DNA of 64,000 nucleotides from Streptomyces sp. NBC_01775 (GCF_035917675.1 NZ_CP109104.1:2852001-2916000); one strand, 5' to 3'. Shown: positions 1 to 9,574, counted from the first letter of the stretch. Program-made: numbers and translations. Notes: generated by a model not told the origin, from the letters alone.

Positions 1-343
1 GCTGGAGAACATCATCGGAGCGTGCCAGGGCGTGCTGGACAGCGGGGCCGAGACCATCGTGCCCGGCCACGGGCCGGTGCTCGACCGGGCGGGGCTGCGC
101 TCCCACATCGACTACCTCAGCCACCTGCGCGAGCGCGCGCACGCCTCGCATGCGCGCGGGGTGTCCGCGCTCGAGGCCGCCCGTGCCATCGCCCACGAGG
201 GCCTTCGGCCCGAACTCGGGCTGGTGGAGCGGCTGGTGGTGACCATCGGCACGGAATACCGGCACCTGGACGGCACGGAGCCGGGGCCCCTCGCGGAGGT
301 CCTGCCGGAGATGGTGGCCTTCGCCGCGGAACGGGGGGCCTAG
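1..343 (+). CDS. MBL-fold metallo-hydrolase, C-terminal part (5' end outside window)
   Basis: The open frame enters from the left edge (first full codon at base 2) and stops at 341-343, so only about the last 113 residues are present. The visible piece has the late metal-ligand motif VPGHGPV, followed by a helical tail (HIDYLSHLRERAHA) typical of metallo-beta-lactamase-fold hydrolases that place substrate over the metal centre. The N-terminal HxHxDH motif would lie outside the window, so substrate and completeness cannot be judged. It converges on the SDR gene at 583, with a dispersed repeat between them. Whether it belongs to the sugar-acid module is unknown, because the strands differ. Confidence 0.75.
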   Translation, partial: LENIIGACQGVLDSGAETIVPGHGPVLDRAGLRSHIDYLSHLRERAHASHARGVSALEAARAIAHEGLRPELGLVERLVVTIGTEYRHLDGTEPGPLAEVLPEMVAFAAERGA

Positions 344-410
344 CGGGGGGCCGCGTAGGCGGCCGGTCAGGCCGCGATCTTTGTTGCCCTCGCCTCGTGC
401 TGTTGCCCTC

Positions 411-556
411 TTTCCTCGTGCTGAGCAGGGGCTGCCCCTGGCTGTGCTTCGCAGGGTGCGGGTGCGTTTTGGGCTGGTCGCGCAGTTCCCCGCGCCCCTT
501 CGGGGCTCGGCCCGGTCGCGCCCACGCGGCGGAGCCGCACATATGTACAGCCCCGC
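411..556 (+). repeat. Dispersed palindromic repeat, copy A
   Basis: This copy fills the gap between two convergent genes. It has three hairpin modules: AGGGGCTGCCCCT at 427-439, CCCCTTCGGGG at 496-506, and GCGG...CCGC near 527-539, followed by CACATATGTACAG. The same modules recur at about 28608, 30874, 33459 and 53109. The position between two 3' ends suggests a bidirectional terminator or a repeat tolerated there. Confidence 0.75.
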
Positions 557-582
557 GTCCCCAACCTCACAGGGCAATACAG

Positions 583-1356
583 CTAGCGGCCGAGCCAGCC
601 TCCGTCTACCGGCAGCACCGTTCCTGACACATAGGCCGCCGCGGCGCCGGCCAGGAATACCGCCGCCCCGCCGATGTCCTCAGCGCGTCCCCACCGGCCG
701 GCCGGGATGCGTTCCAGGATGGCCCGGGAGCGGTCGGTGTCGTCGCGCAGTGCCTGGGTGTTGTCGGTGGCGATGTAGCCGGGAGCGATGGCGTTGACGC
801 CGATGCCGTGTGCTGCCCATTCGTTGGCCAGCGCCTTCGTCAGCCCGGCGACACCGGACTTCGCCGCCGCGTAGCCGGGGACGTTCACGCCGCCCTGGAA
901 GCTCAGCAGGGAGGCGATGAAGATGATCCTCCCCCGGACACCACGGTCGATCATGGACTTGCCCACTTCACGGCTGAGCACGAACTGGGCGTTGAGATCC
1001 ACCTCGACGACGTGGTCCCACAGTTCGTCCGGGTGTTCGGCCGCCGGCGCCCGCTCGATCGCCCCGGCGTTGTTCACCAGGATGTCCACCGGCCGGTCGA
1101 GCCCGGCGAGTTCCGCGCCGAGTGCGCGGACCTGGGCCCGGTCGGCGAAGTCGGCCCGGCGGGCGGTGAACGTTCTCCCGTGCGCCGCGACGGCCTTGCC
1201 CACCGCGCTGTCGTGGGCTTCCAGCGAGGCGCTCACTCCGATGACGTCGGCTCCGGCCGCGGCGAGGGCTTCGGCGATCGCCTTGCCGATGCCGCGCCTG
1301 GCGCCCGTCACGACCGCGAGCTTGCCCGTCAGGTCGAAAGGACCGCTGTCCACCAT
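583..1356 (-). CDS. SDR-family oxidoreductase, KduD-like / 2-keto-3-deoxy sugar-acid dehydrogenase candidate
   Basis: This is a 257-residue classical short-chain dehydrogenase. The cofactor loop TGARRGIG is at 17-24, NNAG at 95-98, and the catalytic triad is S149, Y162 and K166 with normal spacing. The C-terminal PVDGGW motif is intact. The ATG at 1356 overlaps the upstream dehydrogenase stop (TGATG), so the two are translationally coupled. Its closest look is to KduD-type enzymes that oxidise keto-deoxy sugar acids with NAD. Next to an L-fuconate dehydratase, a role in oxidising 2-keto-3-deoxy-L-fuconate is the natural inference, though sequence alone cannot fix the substrate. Confidence 0.85.
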   Translation of the reverse strand: MVDSGPFDLTGKLAVVTGARRGIGKAIAEALAAAGADVIGVSASLEAHDSAVGKAVAAHGRTFTARRADFADRAQVRALGAELAGLDRPVDILVNNAGAIERAPAAEHPDELWDHVVEVDLNAQFVLSREVGKSMIDRGVRGRIIFIASLLSFQGGVNVPGYAAAKSGVAGLTKALANEWAAHGIGVNAIAPGYIATDNTQALRDDTDRSRAILERIPAGRWGRAEDIGGAAVFLAGAAAAYVSGTVLPVDGGWLGR

Positions 1357-2381
1357 CAGCTCTCTCCCCCGCAGTCGACGAGCACCTTCATCCCCGCGCC
1401 CTCGGACAGCTGGCGGAACGCGTCCGCCACGTTCCCCAGCGGCACCGTGCCGGTGATGAGCCGGTCGGCCGGGATCTCCCCGCCGTCGAGCAGGGTCACC
1501 GCCGTCTCGAAGTCCTGCCGCTCGTAGACCCGGGCCCCCAGCAGCGTCAGCTCCCGCCAGAAGATCTGCTTCAGATCCACCGGCCGGGGCTGCGGATGGA
1601 TCGCGACGATGACCAGACGGCCTCTGACGCGGGCCAGGGAGGCCGCGCCGAGCACGGCCGCCGCTGAGCCGGAGACCTCGAACACCGCGTCCGCACCGGC
1701 GCCCGCCGTCCACTCCTCGACCCACGAGGCCTGGTCCCCGGCTCCCGGGTCGAGTACCTCGAACCCGAGCCCGGCGGCGGTCGCCCGCCGGACCGCGTCC
1801 GGCTCCGCGACGACGACCTGTGCCCCGGTGTGCCTGGCCACGACCGCGATGAGGAGTCCTATGGGGCCGCCACCGATGACGACGGCCTTCTCACCGGGCC
1901 GGAGTGCGGCCCGCCGTACGTCGTGCACCGCCACGGCCACCGGTTCGAGGAGCGCCGCATGGTCGAGCCGCAGCGACTCCGGCAGGCGGACCAGCACCTT
2001 CTCGGGCACGTTCCAGCGGGTCTGCAACGATCCGGGCGAGTCGATCCCGATGAAGTTCAGGTTCTGGCAGATGTGCTGGTGGCCCGCCGCACACGCGGGG
2101 CACGTACCGCACCAGTCGAGCGGCATCACCCCGACCGGGTCGCCGGCCGTCCAGCCCTCGACTCCCTGGCCGGTGGCGGCGATCCGCCCCGACATCTCGT
2201 GTCCGATCACGGCCGGGAGGGACACCCGCCCGTCCATGGAACCGTGCAGGACATGGAGGTCCGTGCCGCAGATCCCGGTGAAGGCCACCTCGATCTGGAC
2301 ATGGCCCGGCGGAGGCGGGGCCGCTTCCGCCTCTCCTACGGTGATGGTTTTGTTGCCGACGTACTTGGCTGCTGCGTGCAT
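1356..2381 (-). CDS. Zinc-dependent medium-chain alcohol/polyol dehydrogenase
   Basis: A 341-residue member of the threonine/sorbitol dehydrogenase branch of the MDR family. Catalytic zinc ligands are C38, H61 and E62, with E146 in LEPVAVA. The structural-zinc cysteines C91, C94, C97 and C105 are all present (CGTCPAC...HIC). The Rossmann motif GGGPIG is at 170-175. The start at 2381 gives the family-typical N terminus; a longer upstream reading would translate a tandem repeat. It lies between the fuconate dehydratase and the SDR in one operon and probably oxidises a sugar or sugar acid with NAD(P). L-fucose is a possible substrate but unproven. Confidence 0.85.
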   Translation of the reverse strand: MHAAAKYVGNKTITVGEAEAAPPPPGHVQIEVAFTGICGTDLHVLHGSMDGRVSLPAVIGHEMSGRIAATGQGVEGWTAGDPVGVMPLDWCGTCPACAAGHQHICQNLNFIGIDSPGSLQTRWNVPEKVLVRLPESLRLDHAALLEPVAVAVHDVRRAALRPGEKAVVIGGGPIGLLIAVVARHTGAQVVVAEPDAVRRATAAGLGFEVLDPGAGDQASWVEEWTAGAGADAVFEVSGSAAAVLGAASLARVRGRLVIVAIHPQPRPVDLKQIFWRELTLLGARVYERQDFETAVTLLDGGEIPADRLITGTVPLGNVADAFRQLSEGAGMKVLVDCGGES

Positions 2382-2397
2382 CGCGCGCTGCTTTCGT

Positions 2398-2460
2398 CTC
2401 GTGGGGTCGTCGTCGCCGCTCGTGGGGTCGTCGTCGCCGCTCGTGGGGTCGTCGTCGCCG
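2398..2460. repeat. Three perfect 21-bp tandem repeats
   Basis: Three identical units of 21 bp, each starting CTCGTGGGGTCGTCG, lie at 2398-2418, 2419-2439 and 2440-2460. They fall between the fuconate dehydratase stop and the dehydrogenase start, just upstream of that start, so copy number could change spacing between the two cistrons. Confidence 0.9.
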
Positions 2461-2488
2461 AGGGAGGGCCGCCGTCCGGCGGCCGGGG

Positions 2489-3787
2489 TCACCGTCCGGC
2501 CCAGTACGTGCCGTCCGGGAACGAGAATTCGGCCAGTGACGCGTCGTGCAGCTGTGCGCTGTAGCCGGGCTGCCGGGGCAGCACATACGCCCCGTCGCTC
2601 ACGACGCAGGGATCGACGAAGTGCTCGTGCAGGTGGTCGACGAACTCCGTGACACGCCCTTCGAGGCTGCCCGAGACGGCGATGAAGTCGAACACCGACA
2701 GGTGCTGGACGAGTTCGCACAGGCCCACGCCACCGGCGTGCGGGCACACCGGCACCTCGTACTTGGCCGCCATGAACAAGACGGCGAGGATCTCGTTGAC
2801 GCTGCCGAGACGGCAGGAGTCCAACTGGCAGTAGTCGATCGCCCCGGCCTGGAAGAGCTGTTTGAACAGCACCCGGTTCATGGCGTGCTCTCCGGTCGCC
2901 ACCCCGACGGGGGCGACCGCTTCGCGGATCCGGGCGTGGCCGAGTACGTCGTCGGGGCTGGTGGGCTCCTCGATCCACAGGGGCTTGAACCGGGCGAGGG
3001 CGCGGGTCCATTCGATGGCCTGGGGGACGTCCCAGACCTGGTTGGCGTCGATCATCAGGTGGGCGTCCTCGCCGATGACCTCCCGGGCGATGGCGCACCG
3101 CCGGATGTCGTCGTCCAGGTCCGCGCCGACCTTCAGCTTCACATGGCGGTATCCCGCGTCGACCGCCTCCTCGCACAGCGCCCTGAGCTTGTCGTCGGTG
3201 TAGCCGAGCCATCCGGCGGACGTCGTGTAGGAGGGATAGCCGGCCTTCTCCAGCTGCGCCGTGCGCTCCTCCCTCGTGTCCGCCAGCCGGGTGAGCAGGC
3301 CGATCGCCTCGTCGCGGCTGAGGACGTCCGACAGGTAGCGCATGTCGGCGGCGTCGACGAGTTCGGCGGGCGTCATCCGGGCGAGCAGCTGCCACAGGGG
3401 CACGCCCGCCCGGCGCGCCGCGAGGTCCCAGACGGCGTTCATCACCGCTGCGAGGGCGAGGTGGATCACTCCCTTGTCGGGGCCGAGCCAGCGCAGTTGG
3501 GAGTCCGACTGAAGCTCGCGGTAGATGCCGCCCAGGTCGGAGGTGATCTCCTCGACGCTCTTTCCCACCAGCGGGCGGGCGCGCTGCTCGGCCGCGGCCA
3601 CGCACAGGTCGTTCCCGCGGCCGATGGTGAAGGTGAATCCGTAGCCGGACAGTCCGGGGTCGTCGGTGCGCAGCACGACATACGTCGCCGAGTAGTCGCC
3701 GTCCTTGTTCATGGCGTCGGAACCGTCGCCGGTCAGCGAGGTGGGGAACCGGACGTCGACGACGTCCACGGCAGTGATCTGGGTCAT
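2489..3787 (-). CDS. fucD: L-fuconate dehydratase (enolase superfamily)
   Basis: 432 residues, the usual length for this enolase-superfamily family, which dehydrates L-fuconate to 2-keto-3-deoxy-L-fuconate. The KLK acid/base pair is at 217-219, metal ligands sit in MIDANQ (D247) and WIEEP (E273), and GEH is at 299-301. The family-diagnostic stretch QLDSCRLGSVNE and the catalytic histidine in VCPHAGGVG (H350) also match bacterial FucD and human ENOSF1. The ATG at 3787 gives the normal start MTQITAVDVV; upstream in-frame sequence looks non-coding. It is co-directional with the MFS carrier and two dehydrogenases. No obvious lactonase or aldolase is visible, so the pathway is incomplete here. Confidence 0.92.
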   Translation of the reverse strand: MTQITAVDVVDVRFPTSLTGDGSDAMNKDGDYSATYVVLRTDDPGLSGYGFTFTIGRGNDLCVAAAEQRARPLVGKSVEEITSDLGGIYRELQSDSQLRWLGPDKGVIHLALAAVMNAVWDLAARRAGVPLWQLLARMTPAELVDAADMRYLSDVLSRDEAIGLLTRLADTREERTAQLEKAGYPSYTTSAGWLGYTDDKLRALCEEAVDAGYRHVKLKVGADLDDDIRRCAIAREVIGEDAHLMIDANQVWDVPQAIEWTRALARFKPLWIEEPTSPDDVLGHARIREAVAPVGVATGEHAMNRVLFKQLFQAGAIDYCQLDSCRLGSVNEILAVLFMAAKYEVPVCPHAGGVGLCELVQHLSVFDFIAVSGSLEGRVTEFVDHLHEHFVDPCVVSDGAYVLPRQPGYSAQLHDASLAEFSFPDGTYWAGR

Positions 3788-3890
3788 CGTTTTCCTTGGG
3801 TCGCGGAGGGCCGGTTTCTCCGGCCGGAAGGGGGGCCGGTGGTTTTCCGGGTGGCGGTGGGCGGGGTCGCGCATCGCACCGGTGCGCCGG

Positions 3891-5213
3891 TCAGGGGGTA
3901 CGGACGGTGAGGGGCTCGACCCTGCCGAGTACGAAGAGGTAGTTGAAGGCACCCAGCAGGGCGAGGCAGCCGATCACAGCGAGCGCCGCGATGTAGGAGC
4001 CCGTCCGGTCGACGAGGTATCCGACGAGGATGGGGGTGAGGATCCCGGCGAAGTTGGAGGCGAAGTTCTGCATCCCGCCGATCGTCCCGACGTGCCGGGA
4101 GCTGGGCGCGACATCGGCCGGGAGGGACCAGATGCCGGTTCCCGCGACCGTCATCCCGGAGTAGGCGACGGACAGCAGCGCCAGCGCCATCCACGCTTCC
4201 GGTACGAGGGCGGCGAACATGATCACCGAGCCGCTGAGGAGCCCTCCGACGATGGTCACCTTGCGCACGCGGTTGACCGTGTACCCACGGCGCACGGCCC
4301 GGTCAGCGGTCAGTCCGCCGAGCCATCCGCAGACGACGGCGCAGATGCCGGGAATCGCACCGTAGAAGCCGAGCTGGAGCAGGTCGAAGCCACGCTCGCT
4401 GACCAGGTAGTCGGGGAAGAAAGTGATGAAGAAGTAGATCACGCTGTTCAGGCAGAAGAAGCCGAACATCATGCTGAGGACGGTGCGATAGCGGAACAGG
4501 GACTTCCAGGGCAGGGAGGCGGCCTCGGCATCGTCGTCCGCCTCACCGCGGGCACCGCCGGCCCGGATGTACCCGACCTCCGCCTCGTTGGCCCACGGGT
4601 GCTCCGAGGGGTCGCGGTAGACCTTCCACCAGATCAGGGCCCATACGAGGCCGACGCACCCGATCACGACGAAGACCACGTGCCAGGAGGTCACCGCCAC
4701 GATCAGCGTGACGACGGGCAGCGCGATCACGGCTCCGACGCGCGATCCCGAGTCCCAGATGCTGGTGGCGAACGCGCGCTCCCGCTCGGGGAACCAGGTG
4801 GCCACGACCTTCGCCGACGTACTCGGCGCCGGGGCCTCACCGACGCCGAGGAGGAAGCGTGCGGTGATCAGGCTCCAGAAACCCCTGGCCAATGAGGTCG
4901 CCATGGTGAAGGCCGACCAGCACAGGGCCGCGATCGTGAACGACCGACGGGGGCCGACCTTGTCGACGTACCAGCCGGCCGCGAGCTGGAAGAAGTCGTA
5001 CGCCCAGAAGAAGGCAGCGAAGACAAGGCCCTTCTGGGTGCCCGAGAGATGGAACTCCTCCCCCATGAAGGGCAGGGCGACGCTGAGGCTGGACCGGTCG
5101 AGGTAATTGATCGTCAGCCCGGCGAACGCGAGCCAGATGATGATCCAGCGAGTACGGGTGGCGGCCTGCGGCGGGCGTACCGCGGCAGCTTGGCGAGGAG
5201 GGGATGCAGCCAT
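3891..5213 (-). CDS. MFS transporter, anion:cation symporter type (hexuronate/sugar-acid)
   Basis: A 440-residue integral membrane protein with about twelve hydrophobic segments. The N-terminal NYLDRSSLSVA motif and the D-R/K loop between TM2 and TM3 are typical of the ACS branch, which includes glucarate, galactonate and hexuronate carriers. It is the promoter-proximal gene of the minus-strand module and divergent from the GntR regulator. It probably imports the sugar acid processed by the dehydratase. The substrate is inferred from neighbours only. Confidence 0.88.
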   Translation of the reverse strand: MAASPPRQAAAVRPPQAATRTRWIIIWLAFAGLTINYLDRSSLSVALPFMGEEFHLSGTQKGLVFAAFFWAYDFFQLAAGWYVDKVGPRRSFTIAALCWSAFTMATSLARGFWSLITARFLLGVGEAPAPSTSAKVVATWFPERERAFATSIWDSGSRVGAVIALPVVTLIVAVTSWHVVFVVIGCVGLVWALIWWKVYRDPSEHPWANEAEVGYIRAGGARGEADDDAEAASLPWKSLFRYRTVLSMMFGFFCLNSVIYFFITFFPDYLVSERGFDLLQLGFYGAIPGICAVVCGWLGGLTADRAVRRGYTVNRVRKVTIVGGLLSGSVIMFAALVPEAWMALALLSVAYSGMTVAGTGIWSLPADVAPSSRHVGTIGGMQNFASNFAGILTPILVGYLVDRTGSYIAALAVIGCLALLGAFNYLFVLGRVEPLTVRTP

Positions 5214-5243
5214 GAGGTGTCCTCACATCGACACTGATGTGTA

Positions 5244-5288
5244 TAGCATTTGGCTAAGCTCTATATGATTTTGAGGATCGTATAGAGC
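5244..5288. promoter_or_regulatory. Candidate GntR operator region between MFS and regulator genes
   Basis: The A/T-rich divergent intergenic region has a perfect 8-bp inverted repeat, GCTCTATA at 5258-5265 and TATAGAGC at 5281-5288, and a smaller repeat TAGC-ATTTG-GCTA at 5244-5256. Such paired palindromes between divergent genes are the usual site for a FadR/GntR regulator. Binding is an inference. Confidence 0.55.
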
Positions 5289-5381
5289 GACTGTCAATAC
5301 CTCGCCCCCACACAGCGGCCTGGCCACCTGGAGTTACGATCACGTGACAGAGGTATCCACCAGCCGACCGACGAGGTGTGC

Positions 5382-6119
5382 GTGCCACGCAAGAACGCGG
5401 CCAAGCCCGCTGCGAACGGGGTCTACGACACGCTGCGCTCCTTGATCATGGACGGCGAGCTTCCGCCCGACACCCGGATCAACATCGTCGCCCTCTCCCG
5501 TGACCTCGGGGTCTCGCAGACGCCGGTACGCGAGGCGCTCCAGCGCCTCGAAGGCGACAACCTCATCACCTACGAACCGGGGCGGGGCTACAGCACCACC
5601 GCGCTGCTCGATCTGGACGGTCTGCGCGCGCTGTTCGAGTTCCGCCTGCTGGTCGAACCGTGGGCGGCACGCGCGGCGGCGGTCGACCGGCTGAGCAACC
5701 CCGGCCCACTGCTCGACCGTGAACTCGACTCCTTCGAACGGGCCCTGGCAGCCCCGGAGAACGAGACCGGAGGACACGAGTCCTACCGGGACATGCGCCG
5801 GCAACTCGTGGCGCACGACGCCGCGTTCCATGCGGCGATCCTCAAGGCCACCGGCAACCCGGTGACCGAGCAGGCGTACACGCAGACGCACTGCCACCTG
5901 CACACCTTCCGGCTCTATCCGGAAGACATCGACACCGCCAACACCGTGACCGAGCACCGCAGGATCAGCGCGGCGATCAACGGTTGCGCCCCGGAGGAAG
6001 CCGAGCGGGCCATGACCGGCCACATCCGGAAGGCGTTCGACAGGTTCGCGAAGGCGTTCGACGCGACAACGGAGCCCCCGCCGCTACCGGACGTGGCCCC
6101 CAGACGCCTGGTGGAGTAG
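5382..6119 (+). CDS. GntR-family transcriptional regulator, FCD (FadR) subgroup
   Basis: A 245-residue regulator with an N-terminal winged helix-turn-helix (about residues 12-75, including SQTPVREALQRLE) and a C-terminal helical FCD ligand domain. That domain shows acidic/histidine metal ligands in HDAAFHAAI, HCHLHTF and TEHRRI. I prefer the GTG at 5382 because GAGG lies 5 nt upstream; a GTG six bases earlier is in the same frame. It is divergent from the MFS-dehydratase operon and is expected to repress it until a sugar-acid ligand binds. Ligand identity is unknown. Confidence 0.88.
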   Translation: MPRKNAAKPAANGVYDTLRSLIMDGELPPDTRINIVALSRDLGVSQTPVREALQRLEGDNLITYEPGRGYSTTALLDLDGLRALFEFRLLVEPWAARAAAVDRLSNPGPLLDRELDSFERALAAPENETGGHESYRDMRRQLVAHDAAFHAAILKATGNPVTEQAYTQTHCHLHTFRLYPEDIDTANTVTEHRRISAAINGCAPEEAERAMTGHIRKAFDRFAKAFDATTEPPPLPDVAPRRLVE

Positions 6120-6195
6120 GCGCCCGCCCGCGGACGCCGGCGTCGTACTGAAGGTGATCACGACGGCTCCGCCCCGGGGACGGAGCCGTAAACGC

Positions 6196-6235
6196 ACGAG
6201 GGGCGGGCACCAGGTACCTGGTGCCCGCCCCTCGT
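6196..6235. terminator. Perfect 40-bp palindrome, bidirectional terminator candidate
   Basis: An uninterrupted palindrome with 20-bp arms centred on GGTACC lies between the convergent ends of the GntR gene and gatB. RNA from either strand can form the same strong hairpin. There is no long T tract, which is common for high-G+C actinobacterial terminators. Confidence 0.75.
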
Positions 6236-6292
6236 CGACCGCGTCAAAAAGGACCGTCCGCGTCGAAGGGCCGTCAGCCCTCCACGCCGCCG

Positions 6293-7801
6293 TCAGCCCT
6301 CGACGCCCAGCCTCTCCAGGATCAGCTCCTTCACGCGCGCGGCGTCGGCCTGGCCGCGGGTGGCCTTCATGACCGCGCCGACCAGTGCGCCCGCCGCGGC
6401 GACCTTGCCGCCGCGGATCTTCTCGGCGATGGCGGGGTTGCCCTCGATGGCCTCGTCCACGGCCTTGCCGAGCGCACCCTCATCCGAGACGATCTTGAGG
6501 CCGCGCTTGTCGATGACCTCGTCCGGGGTGCCCTCGCCCGCGAGCACGCCCTCGATGGTCTGACGGGCCAGCTTGTCGTTGAGCGAGCCCTCGGCGACCA
6601 GCGCCGAGAGCCGGGCGACCTGCTCGGGAGTGATGGGCAGCGCGCGCAGCTCCACGCCGTCCTCGTTGGCGCGGCGGGCCAGCTCGCCCATCCACCACTT
6701 GCGGGCCTGGTCGGCGGGGGCGCCCGCCTCGACGGTGGCGACGATCAGGTCGACGGCGCCCGCGTTGAGCACGGACTGCATCTCGTGCTCGGTGATGCCC
6801 CACTCCTCGCGCAGCCGGTTGCGGCGCACGCGCGGGAGCTCGGGCAGGGTGCCGCGCAGCTCCTCGACCCACTCGCGCGAGGGCGCGACCGGCACCAGGT
6901 CGGGCTCGGGGAAGTAGCGGTAGTCCTCCGCCTCCTCCTTGACCCGGCCGGAGGTGGTGGAGCCCTCGTCCTCGTGGAAGTGCCGGGTCTCCTGGACGAT
7001 CGTGCCGCCGGCGTCGAGCACGGCCGCGTGCCGCTGGATCTCGAACCGGGCGGCGCGCTCGACGCTGCGCAGCGAGTTCACGTTCTTCGTCTCGCTGCGG
7101 GTGCCGAACTTCGCCACACCCCGTCGACGCAGGGAGAGGTTGACGTCGCAGCGCATCTGGCCCTGCTCCATCCGGGCCTCGGAGACGCCCAGCGCCCTGA
7201 TCAGCTCGCGCAGCTCGGCGACGTACGCCTTGGCGACCTCCGGTGCCCGCTCGCCCGCGCCCTCGATGGGCTTGGTGACGATCTCGATGAGCGGGATGCC
7301 GGCGCGGTTGTAGTCCAGGAGGGAGTGCGAGGCGCCGTGGATACGGCCCGTCGCGCCGCCCACGTGCGTGGACTTCCCGGTGTCCTCCTCCATGTGAGCG
7401 CGCTCGATCTCCACGCGGAAGACCTCGCCGTCCTCCAGCTGGACGTCCAGATAGCCGTTGAAGGCGATCGGCTCGTCGTACTGGGAGGTCTGGAAGTTCT
7501 TCGGCATGTCCGGATAGAAGTAGTTCTTCCGGGCGAAGCGGCACCACTCGGCGATGTCGCAGTGCAGCGCGAGGCCGATGCGGATCGCCGACTCCACGCC
7601 GGTCTTGTTGACAACGGGCAGGGCGCCGGGCAGGCCGAGGCAGGTCGGGCAGACCTGGCTGTTGGCCTCGCCGCCCAGCTCGGTCGAACAGCCGCAGAAC
7701 ATCTTGGTGCTGGTGCCGAGTTCGACGTGGACCTCAAGGCCCATGACGGGGTCGTACGTGGCGAGCGCCTCGTCGTACGACACCAGTTCGGTGACGGTCA
7801 C
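6293..7801 (-). CDS. gatB: Aspartyl/glutamyl-tRNA(Asn/Gln) amidotransferase subunit B
   Basis: 502 residues, full length for GatB, the tRNA-binding and kinase-like subunit of GatCAB that converts misacylated Glu-tRNA(Gln) or Asp-tRNA(Asn) to the amide. Family blocks are clear: GLEVHVEL, the zinc-type cysteines CGCSTE...CPTCLG, and [18 protein letters not shown]-terminal YqeY-like tail carries [15 protein letters not shown]. The GTG at 7801 is preceded by GAGAAAGG and gives the usual short N terminus. It is the last gene of the gatC-gatA-small gene-gatB minus-strand set. Confidence 0.97.
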   Translation of the reverse strand: MTVTELVSYDEALATYDPVMGLEVHVELGTSTKMFCGCSTELGGEANSQVCPTCLGLPGALPVVNKTGVESAIRIGLALHCDIAEWCRFARKNYFYPDMPKNFQTSQYDEPIAFNGYLDVQLEDGEVFRVEIERAHMEEDTGKSTHVGGATGRIHGASHSLLDYNRAGIPLIEIVTKPIEGAGERAPEVAKAYVAELRELIRALGVSEARMEQGQMRCDVNLSLRRRGVAKFGTRSETKNVNSLRSVERAARFEIQRHAAVLDAGGTIVQETRHFHEDEGSTTSGRVKEEAEDYRYFPEPDLVPVAPSREWVEELRGTLPELPRVRRNRLREEWGITEHEMQSVLNAGAVDLIVATVEAGAPADQARKWWMGELARRANEDGVELRALPITPEQVARLSALVAEGSLNDKLARQTIEGVLAGEGTPDEVIDKRGLKIVSDEGALGKAVDEAIEGNPAIAEKIRGGKVAAAGALVGAVMKATRGQADAARVKELILERLGVEG

Positions 7802-7826
7802 GGAAAACTTACCTTTCTCTGCCGCG

Positions 7827-8072
7827 TCAGTCGCCCGCGAGCACGTCGTCGGAGGACATCCGGCGCAGCTCGCGGACCAGCAGCGCGACGCCCGTGGCAA
7901 CGGCGGCGGCCGAGACGGCCGCGTCCACGAGCTGGAGCTTGTCGTCCTCCAGCCTGGCCTTCTTCGCCTGCTTGATGACGCCCACAGCGCTGAACAACGA
8001 GGAGCCGATGGACAGATACGTACCGAGCTTCGACTTCTTGAAGTCCTTGGCCTTGCCCAGCTTTCCACTCAT
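7827..8072 (-). CDS. Small conserved protein between gatA and gatB
   Basis: 81 residues, start ATG 8072, sharing ATGA with the gatA stop, so translationally coupled. The N terminus is lysine-rich ([13 protein letters not shown]). It is followed by two moderately hydrophobic stretches around residues 18-30 and 48-65, and an acidic end. I recall an unannotated gene at this place in other Streptomyces gat operons, but I do not know a function. It could be a small membrane-associated protein. No motif links it to amidotransfer. Confidence 0.75.
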   Translation of the reverse strand: MSGKLGKAKDFKKSKLGTYLSIGSSLFSAVGVIKQAKKARLEDDKLQLVDAAVSAAAVATGVALLVRELRRMSSDDVLAGD

Positions 8073-9574
8073 AGCGACGGTGCCTCCTCTAGCAGCGGGT
8101 GCCCCCAACGTGCCTGGTAGGCGGCCTCGACGGCCGCACCGACACGGTAGAGCCTGTCATCGGCCATGGCGGGGGCGATGATCTGGAGCCCCACCGGCAG
8201 CCCGTCCTCCGGGGCGAGCCCGCACGGCAGGGACATGGCGGCGTTGCCCGCCAGGTTGGACGGGATGGTGCACAGGTCGGCGAGGTACATCGCCATCGGG
8301 TCATCGGCGCGCTCGCCGATCGGGAAGGCCGTGGTGGGCGTGGTCGGCGAGACCACGACATCCACCTGCTCGAACGCCTTCTCGAAGTCACGCGTGATCA
8401 GCGTACGCACCTTCTGCGCGGAGCCGTAGTACGCGTCGTAGTACCCGGAGCTGAGCGCGTAGGTACCGAGCATGACGCGGCGCTTGACCTCGTCACCGAA
8501 GCCCGCCTGCCGGGTCAGCGCTGTGACCTCCTCGGCGGAGTGCGTGCCGTCGTCACCGACGCGCAGGCCGTAGCGCATGGCGTCGAAGCGGGCCAGGTTC
8601 GAGGAGCACTCGGACGGGGCGATCAGGTAGTAGGCCGCCAGCGCCTTCGTGAAGGACGGGCAGGACAGCTCGACGACCTCGGCGCCCAGCTCGCGCAGCA
8701 GCTCCACCGCCTCGTCGAAGCGCTGCATCACCCCGGCCTGGTAGCCCTCGCCGCGGAACTCCTTGACGACGCCGACGCGCAGCCCGCGCACCTGGCCGTC
8801 CCGCGCGGCGGCGACGACGTCCGGCACCGGCTGGGCGATGGAGGTCGAATCCAGCGCGTCGTGCCCCGCGATGACGCTGTGCAGCAGCGCGGCGTCCAGC
8901 ACCGTACGGGCGCAGGGCCCGCCCTGGTCCAGCGACGAGGAGAAGGCGACCATGCCGTAGCGCGAGACGCCGCCGTAGGTCGGCTTCACGCCGACCGTTC
9001 CCGTCACGGCCGCAGGCTGGCGGATCGAGCCGCCGGTGTCGGTGCCGATGGCCAGCGGCGCCTCGTAGGCGGCCAGCGAGGCGGCCGAGCCGCCGCCCGA
9101 GCCGCCGGGGATACGGGTCAGGTCCCAGGGGTTGCCCGTCGGCCCGTAGGCGCTGTTCTCGGTGGAGGACCCCATGGCGAACTCGTCCATGTTGGTCTTG
9201 CCGAGGATGACGACGCCGGCGTCCTTGAGGCGCTTGGTGACCGTGGCGTCGTAGGGCGGAATCCAGCCCTCCAGGATCTTCGACCCGACGGTCGTCGGCA
9301 CGCCCTCGGTCGTGAAGATGTCCTTGAGCGCCAGCGGCACACCCGCCAGCGGCCCCAGCTTCTCACCGCGCTCCCGCCGGGCGTCGACCTCGCGCGCCTG
9401 GGCGAGCGCGCCCTCGCGGTCGACGTGGAGGAAGGCGTGCACCTTCTCGTCGACGGCCTCGATGCGGGCCAGGTGCGCCTCGGTGACCTCGACGGACGTC
9501 ACCTCGCCGCTCGCGATCTTCTCGGCGAGCCGGGCTGCCGACAGCTTGATCAGTTCGGTGGCCATCGCGCTCAT
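8069..9574 (-). CDS. gatA: Glutamyl-tRNA(Gln) amidotransferase subunit A
   Basis: The amidase subunit of GatCAB, 501 residues, which hydrolyses glutamine and hands ammonia to GatB. The amidase-signature triad is visible: the lysine in LALKDIF, the serine in [10 protein letters not shown], and the catalytic serine in [11 protein letters not shown]. The ATG at 9574 shares ATGA with the gatC stop; a second in-frame ATG at 9565 (MATELIKL) is also possible. It is coupled at both ends, to gatC and to the small gene downstream. Confidence 0.97.
   Translation of the reverse strand: MSAMATELIKLSAARLAEKIASGEVTSVEVTEAHLARIEAVDEKVHAFLHVDREGALAQAREVDARRERGEKLGPLAGVPLALKDIFTTEGVPTTVGSKILEGWIPPYDATVTKRLKDAGVVILGKTNMDEFAMGSSTENSAYGPTGNPWDLTRIPGGSGGGSAASLAAYEAPLAIGTDTGGSIRQPAAVTGTVGVKPTYGGVSRYGMVAFSSSLDQGGPCARTVLDAALLHSVIAGHDALDSTSIAQPVPDVVAAARDGQVRGLRVGVVKEFRGEGYQAGVMQRFDEAVELLRELGAEVVELSCPSFTKALAAYYLIAPSECSSNLARFDAMRYGLRVGDDGTHSAEEVTALTRQAGFGDEVKRRVMLGTYALSSGYYDAYYGSAQKVRTLITRDFEKAFEQVDVVVSPTTPTTAFPIGERADDPMAMYLADLCTIPSNLAGNAAMSLPCGLAPEDGLPVGLQIIAPAMADDRLYRVGAAVEAAYQARWGHPLLEEAPSL

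Noticed and set aside
2398..2460. Tandem repeat as an N-terminal extension of the zinc dehydrogenase
   Set aside because: The family N terminus starts at the ATG at 2381; translating the repeat gives a Asp/Pro/Thr run without counterpart in the family.
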